DNA of 64,000 nt, taken from IMG/VR virus record IMGVR_UViG_3300036985_009306, positions 62,001 through 126,000 of that record; one strand, written 5' to 3'. Below, piece after piece: positions 51,780-60,372 of the stretch; the stretch's first letter is position 1; each line of letters opens with the position of its first letter. Source of the DNA: a virus. Position numbers and translations under genes: made by a program. The notes beneath the pieces were generated by a model, which was not told where the DNA came from, did not search any database, and saw only the letters and a list, made by a program, of their open reading frames with translations.

Positions 51780-52046
51780 ATGGATGTTACAACAAGGAAC
51801 AGTTTGATTGATGTTGATGGGTTGTGCAGGTATCTAAATGCTGATTTAGAAGAAGGAAAAACAGCGAAATTTATTGATAGACCAGAAAATGGTATGGGAT
51901 TTTGTTGTTGGCCTAGTTTAACATTTTGTATGCATGAGGGAAAATTATATCAATTATACACTATAGGTGGAATAGTTGGGTACGATTCTAGAAGGCCAGC
52001 TAATGAAGATCCAAATAAAATATGGGTTAAGGTAAGAGAGATATGA
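51780..52046 (+). CDS. small protein, unknown function
   Basis: 88 residues starting MDVTTRNSLIDVDGLCRYL, with FCCWPSLTFCMHEGK and YQLYTIGGIVGYD strands. AAAGGATAAGAT ribosome site; ATGA overlap with the primase. Unknown. Confidence 0.55.
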   Translation: MDVTTRNSLIDVDGLCRYLNADLEEGKTAKFIDRPENGMGFCCWPSLTFCMHEGKLYQLYTIGGIVGYDSRRPANEDPNKIWVKVREI

Positions 52047-53158
52047 TAGATGATTACAAAAAACTTTATGATCGGATTTATGCTAAAATAAATTTGGAGA
52101 AAGTCCTTCTCCATTATAACATAGATCATAAATCTTACCATGGTAGAAAAGGTAAGGAATATCTATGTGCCTGTCCATTTCATGATGACTCTACCCCCTC
52201 GTTTTCAATTATAGATAACAATGGAGTATTTAACTGTTTTGTTTGTGGAGGAGGAGATTTCATAAAGTTTATTAAGAATCTAGAAAAATTTAGTTCAACA
52301 AAAGAGACTTTAGAATTTTTAAAGAAACAAGTAGGTTTAGAAGAAACTGTAGACATTTTTTCTATAGTTAAAAATTCGACAAATGTATTTGTTCAAAATA
52401 ATAAAGAAGAAGTAAAAAATGAAGACGAAGAATTTAAAGAAATAGCATTGCCAAAGAGTGAACCAGCAGAAAATTACTTTGATATTGTTAAAAAAAGGGT
52501 GACTTTGGAGGATATTAAAAAATATGGAATGAGATATTGTATTGATGATCGTATTTTTCATGATAGATTGATTATTCCTGTTTATATTCATGGAAAGTTA
52601 GTCACATTTGCAGCTCGTGATATGTCAGGAAAGGCTGAAATATGGTCAAAAGTTAAGAACATACTTAAACAAAAGAAGTTATCAAAACTAGATAAACAAA
52701 AGTTTATAGACAAATTTTTGTATAAAAAAATATTATATCCTTATGGTACACCAATGTCAAAATTGTTTTTTAATTGGGATGAAGCTATTAAACAAAAGGA
52801 AGTAGTAATTTGTGAGGGTATTTTTGATGCATTAAGGATAATGCAATTTGGTTATAATGCACTGGCTTTATTAAGTTGTCATTTAAATCTTTATAAATCT
52901 AAAGTCCTTATGCAAAATTTTGAAAAAATATATATAGCTTTGGATAATGATGATAAAATAGATATAGATGGAAAAAGGATAAATCCAGGTCAGGATGCCG
53001 CACAAAAGATCATGAAAGAATTTTTGACAGACATACAGGTTTTTAATCTTGTTTTACCTTTTGGTAACGATCCAGATGATTGCTCTAAAAATGAGTTTGA
53101 TCAAGCATTTAATGATTCAAAAAAAATGCAAAATATATTTACATTAGCATTGCAATGA
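52043..53158 (+). CDS. DnaG-type DNA primase
   Basis: 371 residues. The CHC2 zinc domain uses Cys44, His47, Cys65 and Cys68 (CACPFHDDSTPSF, FNCFVCGGG). A middle RNA-polymerase-like domain includes KYGMRYCIDDRIFHDRLIIP and VTFAARD. The toprim site is VVICEGIFDAL (catalytic Glu) with ALDNDDK (Asp pair). Makes RNA primers for lagging-strand synthesis; shorter than E. coli DnaG (581) and lacking a clear C-terminal helicase-binding domain. ATGA coupled. Confidence 0.85.
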   Translation: MIDDYKKLYDRIYAKINLEKVLLHYNIDHKSYHGRKGKEYLCACPFHDDSTPSFSIIDNNGVFNCFVCGGGDFIKFIKNLEKFSSTKETLEFLKKQVGLEETVDIFSIVKNSTNVFVQNNKEEVKNEDEEFKEIALPKSEPAENYFDIVKKRVTLEDIKKYGMRYCIDDRIFHDRLIIPVYIHGKLVTFAARDMSGKAEIWSKVKNILKQKKLSKLDKQKFIDKFLYKKILYPYGTPMSKLFFNWDEAIKQKEVVICEGIFDALRIMQFGYNALALLSCHLNLYKSKVLMQNFEKIYIALDNDDKIDIDGKRINPGQDAAQKIMKEFLTDIQVFNLVLPFGNDPDDCSKNEFDQAFNDSKKMQNIFTLALQ

Positions 53159-53219
53159 TATATTATTAAATTCATAGTATTTAAAAAACATATGAGAATG
53201 TTATGAAATGGAGCATTGT

Positions 53220-53312
53220 ATGAAACATCAGTATTTCTTTTTTAAAACACATAAGTCCAACATCAATCCTCTATTGTACCATATTTACTATTCCTATATG
53301 ATGTTGTTGTAG
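53220..53312 (+). CDS. possible 30-residue ORF
   Basis: Begins MKHQYFFFKTHK with GGAG 7 bases upstream, in the 233-base gap before the sigma gene. Very short and without homology I recognise, so it may be chance. Confidence 0.25.
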   Translation: MKHQYFFFKTHKSNINPLLYHIYYSYMMLL

Positions 53313-53348
53313 TCCTCATTCTTGGTAAAAAATAATTTACTGAGAATT

Positions 53349-53376
53349 ACTAGTTCTGTTTATTTAATCACTAGTT
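53349..53376 (+). promoter_or_regulatory. operator-like ACTAGTT repeats upstream of sigma gene
   Basis: Two exact copies of ACTAGTT (53349-53355, 53370-53376), 21 bases apart, about two helical turns; each contains the palindrome ACTAGT. The second is next to the sigma gene's AGGAGG site. Candidate binding site for a regulator, possibly autoregulatory (inference). Confidence 0.35.
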
Positions 53377-53391
53377 ATTTAGGAGGACATT

Positions 53392-54582
53392 ATGAAGCTT
53401 TCGGAAAAATTTTTTTCATTATTACCTTCCAATATATCTCATCAAACAACAAAGTTTTTTACTGTTTTTTCTGATCCTTCAGATAAGAAGGCTTATTTTT
53501 CAGGTAAACGTGTCCAATTACTTGAATATGATGAAGCTTTTGGTGAAGGTTTTATGCGGATAACTGAAGAAGAAGCAAGAAAAAAACATGTCGGTAAAAT
53601 AAGGTGTTTGGGTATAGTATCTGATGAATATAGATTGTTAGTTGCTTTTTCAAAGTATTTTAAGTTTGATACTCCTCTTGCTTATGCACTTCCTCAATCT
53701 ATAAAAGTTAAAAAGAGTAGAATTGTTTTAAAAGTTCATAGATTAGAATTGAAGATAGATCAACAACCTTCTGATAGAGATGAAAAAGATTTGATTATAG
53801 CTTATAGAAAAACTGAAGATCAGAAAGAAAAAAATAGATTGTTTAATGTTATTCTTTTTCAAAGAGGAGTAAATGGAAAAACTTGGCATCAAATAATCAA
53901 AAATTATGTTTCCTATAATAGACATAAATTTGTCAATCTTCTGGATAGAACTGAGGACGATTTTTATCAGGATATAGTGATAGCGGTTCAAAAGCAAATT
54001 GCTAAATGGTTTGATCCTAATAAACATTGTTGTTTTTCTACTTATGCTTGGTATGTTATTAATTGTGCATTTCATAGAGTCTTGCAACAACTTTCTACAC
54101 AAAAACGAAAAGTTTCTTCTAATAATGTTGATTTAGATGACCAAGATTCAACCTGGAATGAAACAATTTCTGCTGAAAAAACTTTAATGCCTCAACAAAC
54201 AAGTTTTGAAAATGAGTTTGAACAAAAGAATTTGTGTTCTCAAATTATGAAAATGTTTGAACTTAAAGAAATCAATGCACCTGACAGTTTAAAACAGGAT
54301 TTGTTGAAGATAATTAAAGAAAAATCTACAATGCAAAATTCTTTATATACTTTAGCCAAAAAATACAACATGGAATCTAATGAGATTTTTAAGATTGAAA
54401 TGACTCTTAGAGAAAATTTGAAAAATGCTATGTATAATGATATAATTTTAAATATGCAATATGATATAAATGCTGATGAAGAAATTGCAAAAAAATATAG
54501 AAGATCAAAAGGTCATGTCATAAAGATGAAGAGACAATTAAGTACTATTGTAAAGAAAAAATTGAAAGGTGTTGAAGCATAA
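53392..54582 (+). CDS. phage sigma factor (sigma-70 family, divergent)
   Basis: 396 residues. Residues ~186-242 look like sigma region 2: DDFYQDIVIAVQKQIAKWFD, then FSTYAWYVINCAFHRVL (the aromatic/-10 segment) and a basic end. The C-terminal ~35 residues (DEEIAKKYRRSKGHVIKMKR) form a region-4-like helix-turn-helix. The N-terminal ~180 residues match nothing I know. Longer than T4 gp55 (185). It would redirect host RNA polymerase to phage promoters such as TATAAATA (inference). AGGAGGACATT ribosome site; coupled to a NusG-like gene by TAATG. Confidence 0.75.
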   Translation: MKLSEKFFSLLPSNISHQTTKFFTVFSDPSDKKAYFSGKRVQLLEYDEAFGEGFMRITEEEARKKHVGKIRCLGIVSDEYRLLVAFSKYFKFDTPLAYALPQSIKVKKSRIVLKVHRLELKIDQQPSDRDEKDLIIAYRKTEDQKEKNRLFNVILFQRGVNGKTWHQIIKNYVSYNRHKFVNLLDRTEDDFYQDIVIAVQKQIAKWFDPNKHCCFSTYAWYVINCAFHRVLQQLSTQKRKVSSNNVDLDDQDSTWNETISAEKTLMPQQTSFENEFEQKNLCSQIMKMFELKEINAPDSLKQDLLKIIKEKSTMQNSLYTLAKKYNMESNEIFKIEMTLRENLKNAMYNDIILNMQYDINADEEIAKKYRRSKGHVIKMKRQLSTIVKKKLKGVEA

Positions 54583-55043
54583 TGAAAAGATTAGGTTGGT
54601 ACATTTTATTAGCAAAACAAGGTTTTGAGAATTCAATAAAAGAAGATATTCATATTTGTAAAGAAGAATTTTCAATTGAGGACATTTTAGTTTCTGAAGA
54701 ACTTTCAGGTTATGTTTTTATTCGTTCTATTGAAATTTCTAATGATTGTCTTCATTTTTTATTGAGTATCAATGGTGTTGTAAAATTTCTTGGCAAAAAA
54801 CATGAGAATGGAAAAACTTTACTTCAAAAATTTAGCAATAGTGAAATAGACAAACTAAGACTTCAACCCAAAAAGAATATGAGAGAAGTTTTTCAAATTG
54901 GAGATCAAATAATCATCAAACGAGGAGATTTAGCTGATATTGAAGGCAGGATTATCGAAATAAAAAAGAGAATAGTCAAAATTCAACCTACAATATTTCA
55001 TAAAGTCGTAAGAGCAAGAATCCAAGATATAGAGTTCATATGA
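54582..55043 (+). CDS. NusG-like transcription factor
   Basis: 153 residues. The N-terminal ~100 resemble an NGN domain (GWYILLAKQGFENSIKEDI, GYVFIRS, VVKFLGKK); residues ~106-135 are a KOW motif (FQIGDQIIIKRGDLADIEG). NusG/Spt5 proteins bind the RNA polymerase clamp and affect pausing and termination. Shorter than bacterial NusG (~180). Coupled to the sigma gene upstream, so both probably act together on late transcription; specialised NusG paralogs such as RfaH are antiterminators. Confidence 0.75.
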   Translation: MKRLGWYILLAKQGFENSIKEDIHICKEEFSIEDILVSEELSGYVFIRSIEISNDCLHFLLSINGVVKFLGKKHENGKTLLQKFSNSEIDKLRLQPKKNMREVFQIGDQIIIKRGDLADIEGRIIEIKKRIVKIQPTIFHKVVRARIQDIEFI

Positions 55044-56593
55044 ATATTTTGGACGCATTCTTGCATAAATCTTTCAGGCCTTATCAAAAAGAAACAATTC
55101 TAGACATCCAACAGAGTTTTGATAATGGAATAGAAAATGTAGTTCTAGAAAGTCCTACGGGTTCAGGAAAAAGTGCAATTGCTATTTGTTTAGGATTATA
55201 TTATCAATCTTCATTTTTATTGACATCTCAAAAAATACTTCAAGATCAATATATACAAGACTATAGTTCAAATAGAGTATGTGTTCTTAAAGGAAGGAAC
55301 AATTATCCTTGTAAACTTATTCCTGATTTTACTTGTGAAGATTCTTATTGTTCTACAAAACAATGTCCTATTAAACTGGAATGTTGTTATGAAATTGCCA
55401 AACAAAAAGCTGTTGAAGCTTATGTTGCATTAATGAATTATAAATACTTTTTGTGTATTACAAACTATACAGGAACTTTTTCTCCAAGGAAGTTATTAAT
55501 CTGTGATGAAGGACATAGTCTAGATGATGAAATTTTGTCATTTGTCGAGTTTAGTTTTTCTTCTTTTTATTTGTCGAAATTGGGAGTTACATCTAAAATT
55601 CCAGTTTATGAAAAATTAGAGGACTATATAGTTTGGTTAGAAATGCTTTGTCAAAAAATTAAGCATAGAAAACAGATTGTACAAGAAAAATTAAAGAATA
55701 AATTTTTAGATGTAACAGTTATATCAGATTTGCAAAGAGAATTAGAGAGTTTGATAACACAAGAGGAAAGAGTTAAAGAATTTTTACAAAGCAATAAGAG
55801 CGTAGAATGGATTTTTGATATAACTATAAATGAAAAATTGAAGTCAAAGTCCATTATTTTTAAGCCTCTAACAGTAGGTTATTTTGCACAAAAATTGATT
55901 TTCAAACATGCTGAAAATAAACTGTTTATGTCTGCTACTATTCTTGATAATGAAAATTTTTGTAAGAATTTGGGAATAGATCTGACAAAAACAAAGTTCA
56001 TAAGAGTTCCTTCAACTTTTTCTAAAGACATACGTCCTATAATATTGACTCGATCAGGTAATCTTGGAAAGAATGATTTAGATGCAAGTTTACCAAATAT
56101 TGTTAAAGATGTAGGCAGAATATTAGATTTTCATGAAGGACAGAAGGGGCTGATTCATTGTCATACTTACCGAATAGCAAATTATATTCAAGACAACATA
56201 GATCCAAAATTTAAGGATAGAATCCTTCTTCATAATAGTGATACAAGAGAAGAGATTCTTAAGTTATTTATTTCTTCTATAGAACCCAAAGTTTTAGTAA
56301 CACCTTCGATGACAGAGGGAATAGATCTTAAAGATGATTTAGCTCGGTTCGTCGTTATAGTGAAATTGCCATTCTTGTTTTTGGGTGATAAACAAATTAA
56401 GAAAAGAATGGAAATGGACCAAGAATGGTATAGATGGAAAACAGCACTTACATTAGTTCAAGCCGCAGGACGTGGTGTGAGACATGACAAGGATTTTTGT
56501 ACTATTTATGTAATGGACAGCCAATTTAATTTTTTCTTGAAGAATAATATGAAATTTTTTCCTAATTACTTTGTTGATGCGATTAAAAATTAA
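55040..56593 (+). CDS. DinG/XPD-type SF2 helicase with Fe-S Cys cluster
   Basis: 517 residues: FRPYQKETILDIQ, Walker A ESPTGSGKSAIA (~36-47), a Cys-rich insert between motifs I and II (YPCKL, DFTCEDSYCS, KQCPIKLECC), LICDEGHSLDDE (DEAH-like, ~154), SATILD (motif III), and QAAGRGVRHDKDF (motif VI). The Cys insert is where XPD/DinG enzymes hold a 4Fe-4S cluster. A 5'-3' DNA helicase role in R-loop or fork repair is likely. ATGA coupled to the NusG-like gene. Confidence 0.8.
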   Translation: MNILDAFLHKSFRPYQKETILDIQQSFDNGIENVVLESPTGSGKSAIAICLGLYYQSSFLLTSQKILQDQYIQDYSSNRVCVLKGRNNYPCKLIPDFTCEDSYCSTKQCPIKLECCYEIAKQKAVEAYVALMNYKYFLCITNYTGTFSPRKLLICDEGHSLDDEILSFVEFSFSSFYLSKLGVTSKIPVYEKLEDYIVWLEMLCQKIKHRKQIVQEKLKNKFLDVTVISDLQRELESLITQEERVKEFLQSNKSVEWIFDITINEKLKSKSIIFKPLTVGYFAQKLIFKHAENKLFMSATILDNENFCKNLGIDLTKTKFIRVPSTFSKDIRPIILTRSGNLGKNDLDASLPNIVKDVGRILDFHEGQKGLIHCHTYRIANYIQDNIDPKFKDRILLHNSDTREEILKLFISSIEPKVLVTPSMTEGIDLKDDLARFVVIVKLPFLFLGDKQIKKRMEMDQEWYRWKTALTLVQAAGRGVRHDKDFCTIYVMDSQFNFFLKNNMKFFPNYFVDAIKN

Positions 56594-56722
56594 TATAGAA
56601 ATTAGACATGGACATTAAAGAAATAGAAGATCATGAAAACAGAAGAAAACTAGTAAATTAGGATCAGCATTTGAATCCGTAAACCAACCATCCGGTCGGC
56701 GCTCTATGGCAATTATTCATTA

Positions 56723-56836
56723 ATGTGGTTTGCTCTTGGTTTGATGCTTGGTGGAATTTACGAGAAGCGCCGTTGTAAGAAATTCGCCCGTTTTTGGAGA
56801 GAGCACAATACTGAAAAAGGTTTTATGAAAGATTAA
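56723..56836 (+). CDS. 37-residue possible membrane peptide
   Basis: MWFALGLMLGGIYEKRR followed by a basic segment and KGFMKD; the first ~13 residues could span or anchor in a membrane. No clear ribosome site. Codons include CGC and CGT, and the surrounding 100 bases are GC-richer than the neighbours, hinting at a different origin. The rest of the gap 56594-56841 shows only a 17-codon ORF at 56609 (MDIKEIEDHENRRKLVN). Confidence 0.4.
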   Translation: MWFALGLMLGGIYEKRRCKKFARFWREHNTEKGFMKD

Positions 56837-56841
56837 GAAAG

Positions 56842-57765
56842 ATGGTAGTAATTATAGATGGAAATCAACTTGCTTGTAGATGTTATTTTTCGATAATTAC
56901 GAAAAATGGTCATAGAAATATTTTAACATCAAAAACAGGGCAAAGAACTGAAACAATTTATAGTTTTTTGGCTTCTTTTAGGAAAATTATTAGAACATAC
57001 AAAGAGCAAGACACTACATTCTTTCTTACTTGGGATGGAGGAAATGATAGAAGAAAATCTATCTATCCTCAATATAAAGCCGGAAGAAAACCATTTGAAG
57101 ATGAGTTTTATGAACAATTAGAACAAATTAGAGGTATAGTAAAACTTCTTGGAATAAAACAGTATCATTTTCTAGCTGTTGAAGCTGACGATCTAATAGG
57201 TACTCTTACATATAAGTCAAGAAAAAAAGGCAAGAAAGTTTTAATAATTAGTTCTGATCATGATTTTGAACAACTTATATCAAGACATGTAAAAGTTCTT
57301 CACCCATTAGCAAATGACTTAATAAAAGATGAAAAATTTGTTTTAGATAATTATGGAGTAAGGCCTGATAGGTTGATAGAGGTGATGGCTCTTACAGGTG
57401 ACACGACAGATAATATTCCAGGAATTGACGGTGTAGGTGATAAAACAGCTTCAAAATTGATTTTAGCAAATGGTTCGCTTGCTTACTTATTAAATAATAC
57501 AGATAATATTTGCATTTTAAATAGAAAAGGACAATCTGTTCTTGTAAAGCCTGAATTACAACAAAAAATAAAGAATAATATAGAAAACATAAAAATTGCG
57601 TATCAATTAGTGAAAATTAATTGTGACTTGGATATAGAGCCAGATTTTTCAAAGCAGCCTGTAGATTTGAATTCAGTATTGGAAAAATTTAAAGAATTAG
57701 ATTTTGAGCAGTTTAAAGATGATTTCAAAAAGTGGGAAGACTGTTTTAGCGATTGCTCAAGATGA
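56842..57765 (+). CDS. 5'-3' exonuclease/flap endonuclease (T4 RNase H-like)
   Basis: 307 residues. FEN-family residues: IIDGNQLAC (D6), FFLTWDGG, YKAGRK, EADDLIGTL, SSDHDFEQL and a helix-3-turn-helix TGDTTDNIPGIDGVGDKTA. Removes RNA primers and 5' flaps during lagging-strand maturation. Same length class as T4 RNase H (305). AAGAAAG forms a modest ribosome site. Confidence 0.9.
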   Translation: MVVIIDGNQLACRCYFSIITKNGHRNILTSKTGQRTETIYSFLASFRKIIRTYKEQDTTFFLTWDGGNDRRKSIYPQYKAGRKPFEDEFYEQLEQIRGIVKLLGIKQYHFLAVEADDLIGTLTYKSRKKGKKVLIISSDHDFEQLISRHVKVLHPLANDLIKDEKFVLDNYGVRPDRLIEVMALTGDTTDNIPGIDGVGDKTASKLILANGSLAYLLNNTDNICILNRKGQSVLVKPELQQKIKNNIENIKIAYQLVKINCDLDIEPDFSKQPVDLNSVLEKFKELDFEQFKDDFKKWEDCFSDCSR

Positions 57766-58465
57766 AGCTGTTCTTTTTATGCATGAAAAGACAGGTTTGG
57801 GAAATAGATTTTTACGTTTAATTATTGAGATTTTTATTATTATAATTAAAAGAATTTTAATAGAACAAGGTGAACTTTATATTTTGGGTTTTGGAAAATT
57901 TAGATTAAAGATTTACAGATATAAAGAAAGAATTGATAGTTACAATGTATTTTTTTCAGCTTGTGATGATTTTAAAGAAATAATGAAGGGACAAAGAAAA
58001 ATAAAAATGATACCAAAACAAGCTTTTATTTTGAAAAAAAAATTCATTGAAGTTGCCAGAATGTTGGGTGTCAGTTATGAAGATGTGAAATACTTGTTTT
58101 CTTTATATATTTATTGCATAATAGTTTACTTGCTGAAGTACAATGAATATAAATTACCTAAGTTTGGGTGGTTTAAAATAATTGACAAGCCTTATCTTAA
58201 ACTTTCAGGACTTTCAAAGAAATTTAATAGTGAAGTCAATACAAGGCAAGTTGTTTTTAAATTAACACCTTTGGGTGTTAGAGAAATAAACAGATGGAAA
58301 AGATCTATAAGTGCTTGTAAAAGATTAAAGAGAATGTTTTATTTTTCAAAAATTGATAGAACTATTAAATCTAGACCACGTTTAATAAAAGATAATGATG
58401 TGCCTAAAGCAAAATTTTTTTATGATTATTATTATTCACAAATAAATAAAAATTCGACAATATGA
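57704..58465 (+). CDS. tandem HU/IHF-like DNA-binding protein
   Basis: Up to 253 residues. Two HU-like units are visible: the first has IIEIFIIIIKRILIEQGELY, then LGFGKFRLKIY; the second has YIYCIIVYLLKYNEYKLPKF then GWFKI, and a VVFKLTPLGVREINRW end. In HU, two such subunits form a DNA-bending dimer, so this may be a covalent pseudo-dimer. The start is uncertain: TTG 57704, ATG 57719 (after AAAG) or ATG 57779 just past the upstream stop, which begins exactly at the first HU unit. The C-terminus is basic. Confidence 0.55.
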   Translation: MSSLKMISKSGKTVLAIAQDEAVLFMHEKTGLGNRFLRLIIEIFIIIIKRILIEQGELYILGFGKFRLKIYRYKERIDSYNVFFSACDDFKEIMKGQRKIKMIPKQAFILKKKFIEVARMLGVSYEDVKYLFSLYIYCIIVYLLKYNEYKLPKFGWFKIIDKPYLKLSGLSKKFNSEVNTRQVVFKLTPLGVREINRWKRSISACKRLKRMFYFSKIDRTIKSRPRLIKDNDVPKAKFFYDYYYSQINKNSTI

Positions 58466-59052
58466 TTACAAGAAAACAAAATGATGAAAAAGAGTTTTTC
58501 ATCAAAGTTTCTATAAAGATAGGTGACAAATTAATTGAACAAGATTTAGAAGAATCATTTTCTATACCTACTTCGGACAAATTGACTCTTCCATTAGTTC
58601 TTAAAATGTTAGCAGAGAACCCTGTTCTTCATGCAAGATGGAATATATTGTATAATGAATCTGTGTATGAATTTGATATTCTAAAAACGAGATTTGAAGT
58701 TTGGCTTTCAAAAAAATCAACTGAATATAGAAAGGAGATAGAAAAAGTTTCAAAAGGTAGAGTTACAGATAAAATGGTAGAAGAAATGTTAAAAATGGAT
58801 CCAGAATATGAGAAAATTTCTAATGAGCTTTCTTTAGCAAAGAAAAATATGAAACATATATTTGTTTTATCAAATGGTTTTGGAGAAAAAGGTGATAAAA
58901 TTGTAAATATTGCTTCATTATTAAAGTGGGAAGCTGAAAATCTTGGAGGTAAGGGATTTATTGAAAAGAAACAATATCATCATATTCAAAGAAATTTTGA
59001 AGATAAAAAAACAGCTTCAGATCCAAACGTAAATGATGGGTGGCCATCTTGA
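58462..59052 (+). CDS. unknown protein next to the ssDNA-binding gene
   Basis: 196 residues, charged, alpha/beta N-terminus (FFIKVSIKIGDKLIEQDLEE) and helical centre (YRKEIEKVSKGRVTDKMVEE), ending GWPS. ATGA coupled to the HU-like gene. Its place before the gp32-like gene invites comparison with recombination mediators (UvsY-type), but no motif proves this. Confidence 0.5.
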   Translation: MITRKQNDEKEFFIKVSIKIGDKLIEQDLEESFSIPTSDKLTLPLVLKMLAENPVLHARWNILYNESVYEFDILKTRFEVWLSKKSTEYRKEIEKVSKGRVTDKMVEEMLKMDPEYEKISNELSLAKKNMKHIFVLSNGFGEKGDKIVNIASLLKWEAENLGGKGFIEKKQYHHIQRNFEDKKTASDPNVNDGWPS

Positions 59053-59081
59053 TATAAATGACAAGTAAGAAACATTAAAGT

Positions 59082-59090
59082 ATATAAATA
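59082..59090 (+). promoter_or_regulatory. T4-type late promoter-like ATATAAATA
   Basis: TATAAATA in the 80-base gap before the gp32-like gene (start 59133); a similar TATAAATG is at 59053. Could be a late or middle promoter for SSB expression. Confidence 0.4.
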
Positions 59091-59132
59091 AAATAATAGA
59101 TTTACTAAAACTTTAAAAAAATGGAGGATGAC

Positions 59133-60293
59133 ATGGCTGACAAGACGAATCCTTGGTTAGATGAAGGTCAAAAATATGATCAGGAGAACAAACAAAAAGA
59201 AGTTAGAGAATTGAAATTTCAAGACAACAAGACACATACAGTTAGAGTTGTACAGAAAAAAGAAGGAGATATTCCATTTTGTGGTTATAAACAACATTGG
59301 ATACCACAAAATGGTTCAACAACTGGTAAACCAATTACACATGGGATTGATGAGAGATGTGGAGTATGCAATTGGGTTTCAACACAATGGGATGAAATCC
59401 ATCGTTTAAAAGAAGAAGAAGATATGACAGATAAAAGTCCTGAGGTAGTTGCTGTTTTTGAAAAACAACAAAAAGTGGCAGCAAAAACAAAATATGATAT
59501 GAATGTTCTCCATCGTGAGGATCTTTATGTTATAAATAAAGAAACAGGGGAAAAGATATTAGCTCCAAAAAGAATGTGTGCAGGATCAACTGTTTATAAA
59601 GAAATATTTGGATATGCAAAAAAATGGGGAAGTCCTTCTAATGCTAAATCAGGTTATGATCTTGAAATAAAAACAACAGGAGCTAAAGAGAGAAGAGAAT
59701 ATAGTGTCATTCCAGATCGTAATGCTTCTCCTTTGACTGAAGAAGAAATTAAATCTTTGGACAAATGCTTTACTTTAGATCAGTATAGAAAAACAACATC
59801 TATATCTGATATTAAAAAGATTTTAGAAAATGCAAAGTCACCTTATAATGAAATTTTGAGTTTTATTAAAGAAGATGGTATAGCTTCTATACAAACAGTT
59901 TCTTCAAAATCTCAAGACAATCCAGTTGAGGTTGAGAAGGAAATTAATCAGGCTATAAAATCTGAGCCAAAAAAAGAAGAGAAAAAGTCAGAACCTGTTA
60001 AAGAAGAACCTAAGAAGGAAGAGCCCAAAAAAGAAGAAGTAAAACCAGCACCTGTTGATGATGAACATAATATTGAAGTTTATGAGTGCAAGGGTGATCA
60101 TGATGAGAATGATCAGATGTGTGTTGATTGTCCTGTAAAAACTGATTGTGAAGAGATTCATCCGATTTATGTGAAGGCAAAACAATTGGGAGTAAATATC
60201 GACCCTCATAGACGAATAGCAGAGATAAAAGAGGATGTCAAAAAATTGGAAGAACCTGCAAAACCTGTAAGAGGTAAAAAGATACCCTTTTAA
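59133..60293 (+). CDS. gp32-like ssDNA-binding protein with zinc motifs
   Basis: 386 residues from ATG 59133, chosen over ATG 59121 because GGAGGATGAC is the ribosome site. A basic start (MADKTNPWLDEGQKYDQENK), an OB-type core with HWIPQNGSTTGK...HGIDERCGVCNW (a His/Cys zinc site as in T4 gp32), then YDMNVLHREDLY and YSVIPDRNASPL. A Lys/Glu/Pro linker (~280-320) leads to a second Cys cluster (YECKGDHDE, CVDCPVKTDC) and a C-terminal helix. The acidic tail of gp32 is replaced by this linker and Cys domain. Protects ssDNA at the fork and works with UvsX next door. Confidence 0.7.
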   Translation: MADKTNPWLDEGQKYDQENKQKEVRELKFQDNKTHTVRVVQKKEGDIPFCGYKQHWIPQNGSTTGKPITHGIDERCGVCNWVSTQWDEIHRLKEEEDMTDKSPEVVAVFEKQQKVAAKTKYDMNVLHREDLYVINKETGEKILAPKRMCAGSTVYKEIFGYAKKWGSPSNAKSGYDLEIKTTGAKERREYSVIPDRNASPLTEEEIKSLDKCFTLDQYRKTTSISDIKKILENAKSPYNEILSFIKEDGIASIQTVSSKSQDNPVEVEKEINQAIKSEPKKEEKKSEPVKEEPKKEEPKKEEVKPAPVDDEHNIEVYECKGDHDENDQMCVDCPVKTDCEEIHPIYVKAKQLGVNIDPHRRIAEIKEDVKKLEEPAKPVRGKKIPF

Positions 60294-60372
60294 ACAGATA
60301 GGAAACAAAAATGAGGTTGTGATAGTGAGGGAAAATATTTTGAATTAAAGGTTGTTTAAAATTGGAGAAACA

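Noticed and set aside
53261-53320. Third copy of the pseudoknot RNA near GTTGTAGTCCTC
   Set aside because: GTAGTC is present, but no GACTAC partner upstream and no inner helix can be formed.
55040-55069. DinG-like helicase start MNILDAFLHK as a third capsid-targeting leader
   Set aside because: Only the first four residues match MNILNFVLRE and there is no L-x-E site; the helicase fold starts almost at once.
56680-56720. tRNA gene in the GC-richer patch
   Set aside because: No cloverleaf, T-loop (GGTTCRA) or CCA end could be found.
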